From Hirsutella rhossiliensis (taxonomy: Eukaryota; Ascomycota; Sordariomycetes; Hypocreales; Ophiocordycipitaceae): DNA of 43,360 nt. The notes under the pieces are model-generated. The model saw nothing but the letters and a program-made list of their open reading frames with translations. It made no database searches and was not told where the DNA came from. The translations under genes were made by a program, and so were the position numbers. Positions 11,200-21,449 of the stretch are shown here, one piece after another (the stretch's first letter is position 1; every line of letters begins with the position of its first letter). The DNA is taken from contig NW_025408702.1 in assembly GCF_020360975.1 (NCBI RefSeq), forward strand, positions 1 through 43,360. Direction: 5' to 3'.

Positions 11200-13140
11200 A
11201 TAGCTTGCCCTTATAGAAGGGTAAAGCTAAATACTAGGCCGGTAAGCGTATAGAGGAGGTCTTAGTCTATACTTATCCCTTACTTAAGAAATCCTTTAGC
11301 CTAGGCTTTTTAGACCTACTTTAGGAAAAGGGGCCTTGGGAGAAATTAAGTCCTAAGAAAGGGGGCTTCTTTAAGGATAAGTCCCTAAAAAGGGGGCCTT
11401 TAAGAAGAATAACTCCTAATTAAGCTAGGGGCCCTCCTCTAAGATAAGTCCTAATTCCTCTCTTTAGCTATAGACGTCTCCTTCCTCCTACGTACTATTA
11501 GCTCCTCTCGTAGACTCTTAAGGCAGGCTTCTAAGGATAGCTTCTCTCGAACGTCTTCTAGCCTAATTTACTATAAAAGATAGCTTCTACTACTTTAGTA
11601 GGGGCTTCAAGACTATCGGCTTTTATTAATACCGTTAGAACCTAATAGATAGAAATAAGTCCCCTTTAGACTTCTTAGCGTAACTAATGCTAGTAGATAT
11701 CGATATACTATAGCTAGGTCGATAGCTTACTATTTTCCTCCGTAAGTATTCGTATAGTCTACGTATTATCGTATTCTATAGCTAACGGGGACGGAATTTA
11801 TAGTTATAAAGATATTAGCAGCCACAAGGAAAATCGCTTTTTAACGCTTCTAGAGAGCTAGTAGCTCTGCCTCCATGCTTAATATAGTAACGGTAGCTTG
11901 CTGAAGCTCTCTAAGCAATAGTTCCTCTAAAAGGGATATAATATACCCTTATAAGCTCTTTATATCTAAGGAATTATCCGTAAAGGACGAATCGCTTAAA
12001 AGGAAGATTTCGGCAGCTTATTTCCTTCCCTACCCCCTAGGCGCAGACTATATAATCTCGTTAAATAGAGATAAAGGATAGCTCTATCTACTGCTTCTTA
12101 ATGCCTAGGGCTAGGATTCTAGTTATGCCTAGCTAGCCGGGAGACCGTAAAAGAGATATCCGGTCTAGTAGAAATAGCTAAAAAAAGTAGGGAGCCTACC
12201 TTCTATTAATATTAGTGTTTCTCTTACTCCCTAGCTTAAAAGGACGGATTAAGTAAAAGCTCTTCGTTTAATATAGGTATAGAGGGAAGCTTTTTATCGA
12301 GGGAATTAGGGAGGAATTTATAAGCGACCTTATCGATATAGGCGTCTTAAGTAAGCTAGATAGTCCGTTAGGACCTATTCCGAAGGATTTATATCCCTAG
12401 GAACTACTTTAGCTCCCCTAGCCTAGTTATCTTATACCTTTATTATAGGCCTGTATAGCCTCCTAGTAGTAGCTTCTTCCTCTTTTAGGTAGGCCTAGAT
12501 AATATTGTCGATATAGAAGAAGACCGTGATTTTACCCTTTATATTATACACGGTTCCCAGGACTTTCAGCCTAGGCAGCAAAGGCTAAAGAGAAGGTAAT
12601 CTTCTAGTCTATAGGAGAAAACTTTTAGTTATTAGCGGAGGGAGATAACCCCAGTAGTTAAAAAAACTACTCATCTAATCGAGCTCATCATCTACTCATA
12701 TAAGGGTCCTACAGCAATCCGTAAGATCACCTCTATTAGGCCAGATACACACTTAAACTATATATAGCTTATTCTTATAGTCACCTACCACTAAGGACCT
12801 CCAGACCTACCTCAAAAAAGACCCTATCTCAAAATACAGTTCTATACTAGAAAACTAGAAGTCTAAAAGGATATTTCTTCTATACCTTCACTAGTAATCT
12901 AGATGTCTAAACTGTAATAGCTATCCCACCTATAAACTACAAATAAAAATTACTTCTTTTATATCAAACCTATATCCTTTACTTCTAGTAGTAGATAAAG
13001 CAGGGTAATCCTTTAAGAGGTGCCTTTCCTGAAGGGGAGATAGGAAGACTAACTAAAACAGCTACTTCTAGATCTTCTTCTTATTCCGTAGAAGAGGAGG
13101 TAGGAGGTAGGCGTATTCTAGCTCTACTACTTTCCTATAG
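11200..13140 (-). pseudogene. Copia-A reverse transcriptase / RNase H remnant
   Basis: On the minus strand the catalytic box reads VFFYIDNII at about 12498-12525, matching the Copia FFYVDDII box with the second D read as N. Upstream, near 12595-12660, a LLGLSP-type stretch corresponds to the PLLWY region of Copia RT. RNase H should occupy about 11300-12200 but is too broken to place residue by residue. The upstream RT sequence is interrupted by a CpA-rich segment at about 12655-12990, described separately. An acidic linker joins it to integrase. Confidence 0.75.
12655..12990. other. CpA-retaining island inside Copia-A RT
   Basis: This stretch keeps many CA dinucleotides (I count 16 in 12661-12840) while showing no TG in those same 180 bases. 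The sequence on either side has very few of either. It begins next to a small palindrome, GTAGTTAAAAAAACTAC (12654-12670). I do not recognise a protein or RNA in it, and no clear duplication flanks it. It may be a small insertion (MITE, SINE or LTR fragment) that met RIP on one strand only, or a compositionally odd part of Copia-A. Edges are approximate. Confidence 0.5.
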
Positions 13141-13141
13141 T

Positions 13142-13260
13142 CTCCTTCTTTATCTAGATTATCTAATCTAGCAGCTTCTTCTTCTTCTTCTTCGAAGTCG
13201 GCGTTATCCTCGACTACTTTAACGTCGGTTTCTTCTTCCGTTTCTCTTATCTAGGGCTCT
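13142..13260 (-). other. Copia-A acidic linker between integrase and RT
   Basis: The (TTC)n run at about 13175-13193 reads on the minus strand as a glutamate run within DFEEEEEE, flanked by further acidic codons. Copia polyproteins commonly have such an acidic, poorly conserved linker between integrase and reverse transcriptase. I therefore treat the run as coding low complexity rather than as a microsatellite. Confidence 0.5.
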
Positions 13261-13299
13261 TCTTAAGACTATTAAGAGGGAATTTAGATCTTCTAAATT

Positions 13300-14450
13300 A
13301 GCTAACGTTAAGAGAGTAAGAGGGGTTAATCCCTCTTTCCGTCGAAGAAGCTAGATTCGTCGAAAATTATATCCTAGTCGAAATAACCTTCTATAGAAAA
13401 GGAATCTAGATCCGGAAGATATTCGTAGAATTATACCTAACGAGTAACTAATAAAGGCTCTAAGATTGCTTTCTTTTCTTCTTCCTTTTAGCTATATATC
13501 GGTAGTTATTGCGTATACCTTATAGCCATAGGTATAAAAGTAGGCTAGCGAGGCCCTCTTCTTCGTAAAGAGCTAAGGGGATTTCTAGTCTATTCCTTAG
13601 GTAGTCCCTCTAGGGTCCGGTTCTAAAGGTAATAGGCGGTCTTAACGACTTCCTTTAAAGGTCGTGTAGAAGCCTTATAGTAAGTCTTATTATATAGGCC
13701 CTTTCTATTATAGCACCCCTAATCTTTCTGCCCCTCCGTTCTAGGCCTAGGTATTTAGTGCTAATAGGAGAGGTAAATGCCTTTTTAAAGCTAATTTAAG
13801 ATATCCTTTATAAATAGCTCTCTATTAGACCGTATCTTCTTTACCTTATAGCTAAAGTAGGATTATATCTAGTTAACGAAGTCTTAGAGGTAGACTAGTT
13901 ATACTTACTTAGGTAGGTCTATAAGAAATAAGGGAAAACTATCCCTAAAAAAGCGTCTATAAAAAACATTACCTTAACGAAGCTTTCTTAATCCTTAGAG
14001 ACGTCGGTCTAGTCGACCTAAATTTCCTTACACGGCTGGTCCGGCCGTATTAGGGTCTATCTAGAAATTCGTCTCCTAGTCTTCCTTAGCCGTAGTATTC
14101 GCATTTAACGGTCTTTGCCCCTTATTTATACGCCCTATTATTAGCCTAGCTTATATAAAGCTAGGGGCCCGGTAACTAAGTCGCGTGCAAGAAGACCGTC
14201 TCCTTAGGCTGCCGGAAGAGGGTCCTTAGAACCTACCCTCCTAGTAGGGAAAGCTAACTTCTAAGAGATTCCTTCCTAAGGATAGGTCGGAATTCGAGAA
14301 TAAATTAACCGAATTTTTCCTCGATAAGCCCGATAGTCTAATTCTTCTAGACTAGCCTTATAGGCTTAGACGTCGTATCTTAGAAGATCCCTTCCTTTCA
14401 AAGAAGGCAATTAAGCTTATTAAAAATCGAGGCAAAAAGCTACCCTTTTC
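13300..14450 (-). pseudogene. Copia-A integrase remnant
   Basis: The minus strand reads VD-stop-TDVS at about 13995-14030 and FVKVMFFIDAF just downstream (about 13955-13985). This corresponds to the Copia core motif D-x-T-DxS...YxLxFxDDxSR around the first catalytic aspartate. Before it, near 14090-14150, a VCIRGKDR stretch fits the CxxCxxGK pair of the N-terminal zinc finger. Integrase joins element DNA to the host chromosome. Stops and lost codons make it inactive. Its position before the reverse transcriptase is the mark of Copia rather than Gypsy. Confidence 0.75.
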
Positions 14451-15035
14451 CTTCGAAGAATTCGTATAGATCCGTTAGGTAATTTTATCGTATTTACCCT
14501 TCTATATCCCTCTATCCGTACGGTTAATTCCCGGTAATAAGATATTCCTTCTATGCCTTCTTAAAGGACCGGAATCGTAAGAGTATATTATAGATATTAA
14601 GGGAAGTACTAGAGTTAAGGATAGCTGATTTTCGTAGGGAATAGTTAGAGGGTCCTAACGGTTAGTCTTACTAATTCGTAGGGAAGACGAATACCGGATT
14701 TACTATACTAACGATTTTTCCTCGAATTTATAGTAGCGGCGTTAGTTACTATTTCCTAGTAACTCGAATCTTATCTATCTTCTTCTATAATAAGGGTCCT
14801 CCTAGAGACTATTATATTATTTCTTATAGCCTCTTTAAAGGGTTAAATCCTTTAGGTCGGTTTTCCTTAAAGACTTACTAGCATTATAATAATCGATAAC
14901 CTAGGATTTGCATACCAAGTAGCCGTTTCGCCTAGTCTTTTATTTCTTCGAGGAATCCTCGTCCCGATTTAAGGTATGCTTAAAAACCTCCCCTTTACCC
15001 TTATTACTAATTTTAACGAAGAGGTTTAATTTCGA

Positions 15036-15230
15036 CTAGTTCCTTGATTTTTCGACTAATAGACTAAAAGGTCTATTAGGGACTAGTCGGCCGGTCTTAC
15101 TAACGGGACCGGGGACGGCCCGGAGCAAGATACGGAACCGGGCCGCAGCTACAGTTAACGACGGCGTTGAGGCTCTCGAGGAGGAGCCGAAGGAGCAACA
15201 GCCGCAATAGCAGCAGCGGGGCCGCAGCAA
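15036..15230 (-). pseudogene. Open 64-codon remnant after Copia-A gag
   Basis: One of only two frames of 60 or more codons in the window. It is rich in Ala, Arg, Ser and Leu, begins LRPRCCYCGCC after its Met, and lies in a GC-richer patch (15080-15240). It falls just downstream of the Copia-A gag-like stretch on the same strand. It is therefore probably a piece of the gag/protease linker that escaped stops because the patch had few CpA sites. The start codon has no special support, and I do not believe it is a gene. Confidence 0.4.
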
Positions 15231-15249
15231 TAGGGGCTGCAGCTATAGG

Positions 15250-16000
15250 TCGAGCCGTCTAGGTCGAGTGCTAGCTATAAAGGAATAAGACTGCTTGCTG
15301 TTATACTCTAGTAGCTCTTCGTCAGTTCTAGCTAGCTTCTCGAAAGATAGTCGAGTAACCGTTACTAATAGGCTTTATTAATAAAGATATCCCGTAGCTA
15401 CTAGCCGGAAGAGCTTATAAGGAAGTATTAGTTAGCTTCCTCGAGGATTTCTTCCTACGTAGCTAGCTACGAAGAAGCTAGTAGGTTCCTAGCAGAAAAG
15501 GCTCTTAGGTATACCGTATAGGTCTTCCTAATACGGTTAGTTATATAGCCCCTGAGGGAGCTATCGAGGTCTCGAGCTTTAAAAGCTACTGCCTAGGAGT
15601 CTCTTCCTCGAAGAGTAATTAGCTTTACGGCACTAACGGATTCCATTATTACCGTGCGTGCGGTAGTTAGTAGCTTCGTCTGAAGGTATTCCTTACGGTA
15701 ACTCTCGTAGTTACCTAAGGTAGAAAAAGCTCTACTATACGGAGGTTAGCTCGGAGAAGAGGGATGCTCCCTCTATAAATTCCGTTGCCTTAAGATAAAG
15801 AGGGGGCTTAAGAGGGTCCTACTTATTAGAGAAGACTAAATTATAGATAGTTCTATCTATACGAGCTTATAGCTCCTTTACCTACTTATCTTAATCTTAG
15901 GGCTTTATAAGAATCGTCTTATAGACCGTAGGGATAGTAGAGGAGTCGGTTTTCGTTATCGTTGCGGAAGAGGGGGGATAGAAAAGTTAGGTAAAAATCG
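15250..16000 (-). pseudogene. Copia-A gag remnant
   Basis: The minus-strand frame between the primer site and the integrase gives stretches such as FEKLARTDEELLEY (about 15310-15350) and ATEFIEGASLFSEL (about 15735-15790). These fit a Copia capsid region by position. Gag would form the particle that packages element RNA. No zinc knuckle could be placed with confidence. Many RIP-type stops break it. Confidence 0.45.
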
Positions 16001-16107
16001 GCTTTTCTAATAAGAGGGTAAAAGGAATCTATAAGGGATATAAGAAGGGTGCCTTTATAGTAGCCGGAAGGTATAGGAATACTATTCCTCCCGGGCTTAT
16101 AACTCAT
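15919..16107 (-). pseudogene. Open 62-codon stretch over the Copia-A leader
   Basis: The second of the two surviving frames. Its ATG lies at the LTR edge and its first codons run through the primer-binding site, so translation from there is not expected for a functional element. It lies upstream of the gag-like stretch and has no recognisable motif. I read it as a chance frame in the element's leader. Confidence 0.35.
16088..16104 (-). other. Copia-A primer-binding site (half tRNA-iMet type)
   Basis: On the minus strand, directly after the 5' LTR, the sequence reads GTTATAAGCCCGGGAGG. The first part matches the complement of the initiator-tRNA anticodon stem-loop (GGGTTATGAGCCC), with one G changed to A by RIP. 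Priming from a half initiator tRNA is known for Drosophila copia and yeast Ty5. Copia-B has the same site. Confidence 0.7.
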
Positions 16108-16568
16108 GAAGAGAGATATAAGAAGTATATAAAAATATATAAAGGTAAAATTAAAAGTAAGGTTAGATAGGTAGGGCAGAGAAATTTAATTCTTATAGAG
16201 CAGTAATTGTAGGGGGGAGTAATTATTATATTGCCTTTATTATCCTTCTTTCTTTTATCTAACGCCCTCTTTATACCTATCTAGCATCTTAATTAATAAA
16301 GAAGATCCTACTTAAAGAAGCTACTAATATCCTTTCGACTACTAAGCTTTTTACTAGTTTTTTCCCCTCCTTTCTAGCCGTTGCCGGCATATCCGTCTTA
16401 TCTCTCGCTACCTCTATAGGAAGCTATCGCTACTTTTACTTCCCCTCTTACCCCTACCCTCCTCTCTATACCTCCTTTAGCTCCTTCCTTAAAACCTGTT
16501 TTTAGCTTCCTAGGCCCCATATACTAAGGGATATCTCTAAGAACTACGAATTAAGCTACTTCGCGATA
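16102..16568 (-). repeat. Copia-A 5' LTR (right)
   Basis: 467 bp, matching 10723-11185. The right end reads TTCGCGATA and is followed at once by the duplication ATATT (16569-16573). The left end, ACTCATGAAGAG, abuts the primer-binding site. Confidence 0.85.
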
Positions 16569-17689
16569 ATATTAGCCCGTTAAAGGGATAAGATACTCAG
16601 TACTCCCTTTCTAACTTACTAAGTATACTTAAAGGCGTTATAAAGACCTTAATTATTTAATTAAGTATCTTCCTTAATTATAGTTAATTTAAATTTTTAT
16701 TTTTCCCTTTTAAAGTAAAGGCCGCTAGTTATATAACTCTAGTAAAGATAAAGAGGTATAAAGTAAAGAAATCTCTAAGACTTATATATATAACCTAAGG
16801 CCCTTAGAGCTATATATAGAACCGATAATTAGATAATTACATAGTTAATTACTTTATTAATCCTTAGTTATATACTATATATACTTTAAGTATATACCCT
16901 TATCCTTATTAAAACTAGTCTCTAGAGTATAAACTTATTATTCTATTTTATTTATATAGCTATAAGTAGCTTTATAAAGCTAAGAATACCTAGGGGATAA
17001 CGGTATTATTTAGAAAAAATAAAATCTAGGGATTTAATAATTAAAGTAGTAACTACCTTAATAGCTAGAGTTAGGGACTTAATAAGGTAATAGACTTACT
17101 AGGAAATAAATAATTAGATAATACCTTCGCTAGTAATAAAGAAAAAGTAATAAGCTAATACTAAAAATCCCTAAGCTCTTATTATTAGCCTTATAACCCT
17201 TAATAATAGCGACTTAGTTAAGAAACTATAATCCTTATATAATACTTTTAAAGATATAAATAATAATAATAGTATAATCTAAACTATTTTAAAACCCTAC
17301 TAAGACCTCTTACTTATATATATACTAATAATACTAATATAAGTACTAATAAGGGATATATTAATAACCTTAACCTTAGCTTTCCTTTACGAGTATTATA
17401 GAACGCTACTCCTATTAATAGATAAGAAGGTAAGTAATAAGATAGTTATAATAAGATATCCTTTAACTCCGAAAACTCTAACTTTAAATTTTATAACCTT
17501 ATAATCTATAAGTATACTATATCTAGAAATACTAGCTATTAAGAGGGATTATCTAATCCTACTACTAGCGATATAAAGAAAATTAAGGTAGATATTAATA
17601 AGATTACTAATAGACTTAGAGATATACTTATTAAGAGCTAAGATAACCTTATAAGAAGACTGCTAACTATAACTCTTACTTATTAGTAA

Positions 17690-18660
17690 ATTTAATAGTA
17701 AAAACGTAACTAAATTCCTTAAAAGTTTAAATAAGAGATATACGTTAACTATATTTATAATAAGAATAAAATAAACTAGCTTAAAGTCTATATCTCCTTT
17801 ATATAAGCCCTTACTATTAAAATTCTTTTAGACGGACTTACCTAAAAGAAGTAAAAGAGACTCCTTTAATACTAATACGTATATAATATTAAATAACTAA
17901 AAACTACTAATAACCGCTTAGACTATTATAATACTAAAAAGCCTAAGACTATTATAGAAGTTATATAATAGCTTAGTCTTTACTTATACCTATAGCGTGG
18001 TATAACTTAATAGCTAAGAAGAATCTATAGTTTAGTTATACTTTATCTACTATATAATACTAAAGGAGCTTATTATTAACGTTATAAAGAGAAATAAAAG
18101 ATATTTAAAGTTATCTTAAAACTCCTATATAAAAGCCTTATTTATATAATTAATAACTACTTAGTACCTTACTAAGATATTAAGCGACGAGATATAGTAT
18201 CTAAAGTTTATAATTAAAAGCTTAAGAACCTAAAAAAAGACTAGCTCTTTAAGGAAATTAATAAAGTAATAAAGGAAGCTAAATCTAATTAAGGCAAAGA
18301 AAAACTTCCTAAAGAGTTAAAGAAAATAGATAAGAAACCTAGATAGCCTATAAAGGAGATCTTAGACCTAATAAAAGCCTTTAAAGATATAAAGATTAAC
18401 CTTACTTATTAGTAAAAGTAAATATTAAACTAGCTTAATAAGGAATAAAAACGTATTAGTAGTAAAAGCTACTCTTTAAGTTATAAATAAGGAGGTAGTA
18501 TAAATATTATTAGATTTTACTACCTATCTAATTAATATATATAGTTTTAGGTTAATACTTTTAACTAGCCTAAGAGATACTTTTATTATAGTAGAAGGAT
18601 ACTACCTTAATAAGTATAAGGTATACTCTTAGGACTATAAGATTAGATTTATAATATATA
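17690..18660 (+). pseudogene. Gypsy-3 copy 1 gag with zinc knuckle
   Basis: One plus-strand frame carries long protein-like runs interrupted mainly by TAA/TAG at likely Gln or Trp codons: LKVYISFI near 17790, ILLDGL near 17830, LFKEINKVIKEAK near 18248-18290, KELKKIDKK near 18318-18345, IKAFKDIKINLTY near 18370-18410. The zinc knuckle at about 18574-18620 starts RYFYY, where the family has C-x2-C and each Cys codon has been turned to Tyr. A short deletion relative to copy 2 shifts its frame here. Gag would form the capsid and bind RNA. Confidence 0.75.
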
Positions 18661-18680
18661 AAGTAGTAAATAAAACTCTT

Positions 18681-19124
18681 TACTTTAAAAGAAAAAATAA
18701 TAAAAGCGTAATTCCCTTAGTACTTACTAATAGGTTTTCTTAAATAGGTATATATTTTTAAAGGCTTATTATATACTAAGTAGATATATAGCTAGACTTC
18801 TTTATATTACTACTTATAAAATAAGTTAAAGCTATAGTTATACTATCTTACTTAAATTAAGCTATTAATAAAAGAGAATCTAGTTTCTTAGACTAGTTCT
18901 AGAGATATAAAAGCCTATATAAGTAAAAGCTAAGAATTTAAAACTAAGCGATATAAGAAAAGAAGTAAGAAGGATATTAGTTATTATAATTATAAATAAT
19001 ATATAATAAAGCGATATATATAATTAGATAATTTATATAACTATAATAGGGATTAAAAACTATAAGGGAAATAATAAAGAGTTAAAGAGGATATAAAGGA
19101 AATTAAGATTATAAGAATAGTAAA
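18681..19124 (+). repeat. Segment present in Gypsy-3 copy 1 and absent from copy 2
   Basis: Copy 2 jumps from the sequence before 18681 straight to that after 19124 (junction at about 38551-38556). No inverted ends or duplication are visible, and the segment reads on in a gag-downstream, Lys-rich frame. A deletion in copy 2 is more likely than an insertion here. Confidence 0.6.
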
Positions 19125-19893
19125 ACTAGCTTAAAGATTATCCCTATATACTATAGATATAAAGTAGATCTAAATAAGAAGTTTAATAGACTTATAGAAA
19201 AAATTAGAGAAATTATATATAAAAGAATCTTAATCTATTTAAATTACCTAATTAACTTTATTCCTTAACTAAGCGAGAGACTTAGTATAAGATATATAGA
19301 TATAGCCTAAGGTATAAAAAGCACTAAATTCTAAACCTTAAAGAAAGTAAAGAGTAATATAAGACCTTATAAAGCTATAATAATAGTTATAAAAGTAGTT
19401 AAAGATAATATAAAGAGTAGTTTACTCCTTAAATATCTATAAGGAAAACTCATGGTAGCTTTAATATAAGTTAAAAAATAGGATAAAGAATACTAGGTTA
19501 AACTAATTAAGCTTACTTACCTTACTTATAAAGAATTAAATTATAAGTACCTTAAAGTTTAATAAGTATTAAAGGAAGTTAGGTTTATAACTAATATAAT
19601 TAGCGTAATATAACTAGCTTAAGGACTATTTAATTAATAAACTCTAGAGGTAATAAGATTAAAGAAAGATAAATTTATTATATAAGAAGTAGTCTTAATA
19701 AGATACTAAGAGATAACTTTAAAGGACCTTATAACGATTCCTATATATATATAAATATAGTCCTTATACCTTTCCGCCCGCTTAAGTATATATAAGAACT
19801 ACCTTATATTTAAGTATAGCTTAGTAGCTAGAAAGCTAAAGTTCTAAGCGCCTTAATTAATACTAAGTTTAAAAGAAACCTTATTATTAAAAG

Positions 19894-19910
19894 ATATATA
19901 ATATATAAGG
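19894..19910. repeat. LINE target-site duplication, left
   Basis: ATATATAATATATAAGG here resembles ATATAAATATATATAAG at 27081-27097. Copy 2 of Gypsy-3 has one such stretch (about 40026-40043), which is the empty site. Confidence 0.65.
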
Positions 19911-19999
19911 AAAAACTTCTCATGAAACTAATATACGCCTATAGTAGGTATATATCGCGACTAAAATACTAACTAATACTAGGAATTAATTTAGTAGTA

Positions 20000-21420
20000 T
20001 TAATTACCCTTAGTAACGATACTACGCCGAGGCCGAGGGGTAGGTAGACGTAGTAGCGGCCCTCGACGTACCGGGCTCGATTAGAGCGCGTAGCGCGAAG
20101 AGACGCTACCTAAATTTATATACCCCGATAAAGCGAGTTAATAAACCTAAAGCAGCGATGCGATACCGGCCTAGGCGCCGAGCGACCCTATAGAAAAGTA
20201 GTATACGATAAACTCGCAGGCTTTATCCTAAGCGTATAGTTTAGGGTATAGGTAGTAGTTAAACGGCTCTCTAAAAGAAGAGCCGCGCCGGTAGCGCGCG
20301 TTATCGGCGGTGCTCGCGAACGAGAGCTTTAAGACGATAATCCGGGATATAATTAAGGAGGTAGTTAAGGAAGAACTCCGCCTAGGTATCGCTTTAGGCC
20401 TAGGGGGCCTTAAGCGAACCTAGGCCGCGGTCGTAGCCGAGACTAAGGGACTAACCTAATATAAAGCTACGGTAAAATAGGTCCTACTATACTATAAACG
20501 TAAGATTATCGTAGTCCCTACTAGGGCACCGCCCGAAATCCTAAGCCGCGAACCGAAGGATATAGTAAAGGCGGTAAATACGGCCTAAAAGCAGCGCTAT
20601 AAGCGGCGAGGCCTCTAAAGTAGAGATATCGCGGTTATATTTAATACCGCGGTAAGAGCTTATTAAAGGGACTAAGGCTAGGTTAAGGCCGTGTTCGGAC
20701 TAAGGCTACGATCTCCCGCCGCGCGTATATAGTAGTTATAAAGAACGTCCTCTTAAGGGTAGCGATAGTAGATAGGGAGCGATTGCTCTATAAGATTATA
20801 GAGGCGAATAAAGTTAAGGTCCTCTAGGCTAGCGCTACGCCCCCGATCTAAGATATTAACGGCGATAACTATACTTATTAAGGTTAATAGCCTAGAGGAG
20901 GCTAATAAGCTCTACGACCTAAGCCTAGTCCTCGAAGTATAGATCTTTTAATATAAACCCTATAATAAGTCGGTCTAATTATAAAGGTACTATAACTACT
21001 ATAGATATAGCTATATCGCTAGGCGATATATATCGATATAACTTTATAGCCGATATAAGAGTATATAGTATATAATAAAGGCAAGGATAAATATAGGGCT
21101 AAGAAGGGCGAAATCCCTTATAACTATATCTTATATTAAGGGGACTACTTATTATAGACCTAGACCTACCTTATAGCGAATAAAGCTTAGGAAAAGGCAA
21201 GGGAAAACTACCCGCGTTAACCCTAATAGTTTATAAATACTTAGACGTACGCCGAGTAATAGGTGCTCCCTACCGTCGAAACCTAGGGCGTTCCTAAATC
21301 GACTATAGTCTAGAAGCGGGGACTAGGTAGACCGCGCTAAGATAAGAGGTCGAGCTCGAGACACCCGCCGGCTAGTAGGGCTAGGAGGCTAAACTAAGTA
21401 TAAATAATATTTATAGGTAT
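20000..21420 (+). pseudogene. LINE ORF1 remnant (gag-like, zinc knuckle)
   Basis: Plus-strand frame. At 20985-21030 it reads RYYNYYRYSYIARRY, which fits a C-x2-C-x4-H-x4-C knuckle (family form RCxxCxRxGHIARxC) with every Cys and the His changed to Tyr by RIP. A second, weaker Tyr-rich motif follows to about 21060. ORF1 proteins bind the LINE RNA. The preceding sequence (20030-20650) is GC-rich and unusually rich in CG. The start is not determinable. Confidence 0.65.
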
Positions 21421-21449
21421 AGTAGATAGAAAGCGCTAAGAGATGAGCG

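Larger units (their letters stand above)
10723..16568 (-). mobile_element. Copia-A: complete, dead Copia LTR retrotransposon
   Basis: A 5.85-kb element on the minus strand with two ~465-bp LTRs (right one is 5'), a half-tRNA-iMet-type primer site next to the 5' LTR, gag, integrase, an acidic linker, reverse transcriptase and a purine tract next to the 3' LTR. The gag-integrase-RT order defines Copia (Pseudoviridae-type) elements. It is bounded by ATATT on both sides and sits 28 bp inside Gypsy-3 copy 1. It is less AT-rich than the Gypsy elements. Its coding frames are destroyed by RIP-type stops, except for two chance open stretches near its 5' end. A third LTR of the family stands alone at 42081-42537. 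Confidence 0.9.
16569..19910 (+). mobile_element. Gypsy-3 copy 1, main 5' part (leader and gag)
   Basis: This 3.3-kb stretch aligns base for base with 35998-40030 of copy 2 once two solo LTRs in copy 2 are removed. It holds a ~1-kb leader or 5' LTR region without recognised coding, then the gag frame (about 17700-18660) with a zinc knuckle, then a less conserved downstream frame. It has ~444 bp (18681-19124) that copy 2 lacks. It ends at the LINE insertion, and the element resumes at 27081. The 5' LTR could not be delimited because no 3' LTR is in view. Confidence 0.8.

Noticed and set aside
13175..13193. (TTC)n as a microsatellite
   Set aside because: On the minus strand it encodes a Glu run exactly where Copia polyproteins have an acidic linker.
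14876..14900. Copia-A protease active site at VIDYYNAS
   Set aside because: The bases cannot be derived from a D(S/T)GA(S/T) box by RIP-type changes alone, so the match is not convincing.
15036..15230. 64-codon open frame as a real small gene
   Set aside because: It lies inside Copia-A on the coding strand, in a GC-richer patch, with no start context, conserved motif or independent promoter. A chance remnant is simpler.
15919..16107. 62-codon open frame as a gene
   Set aside because: Its ATG is at the LTR edge and it reads through the primer-binding site, so it is not a plausible translation start.
16569..16800. Start of Gypsy-3 as the N-terminus of the Gypsy-1 reverse transcriptase on the minus strand
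   Set aside because: The spacing to the CVDYR-type motif is about seven residues too short, and Gypsy-3 copy 2 has the same sequence without Gypsy-1 RT beside it. The zinc knuckle also shows that Gypsy-3 is plus strand.
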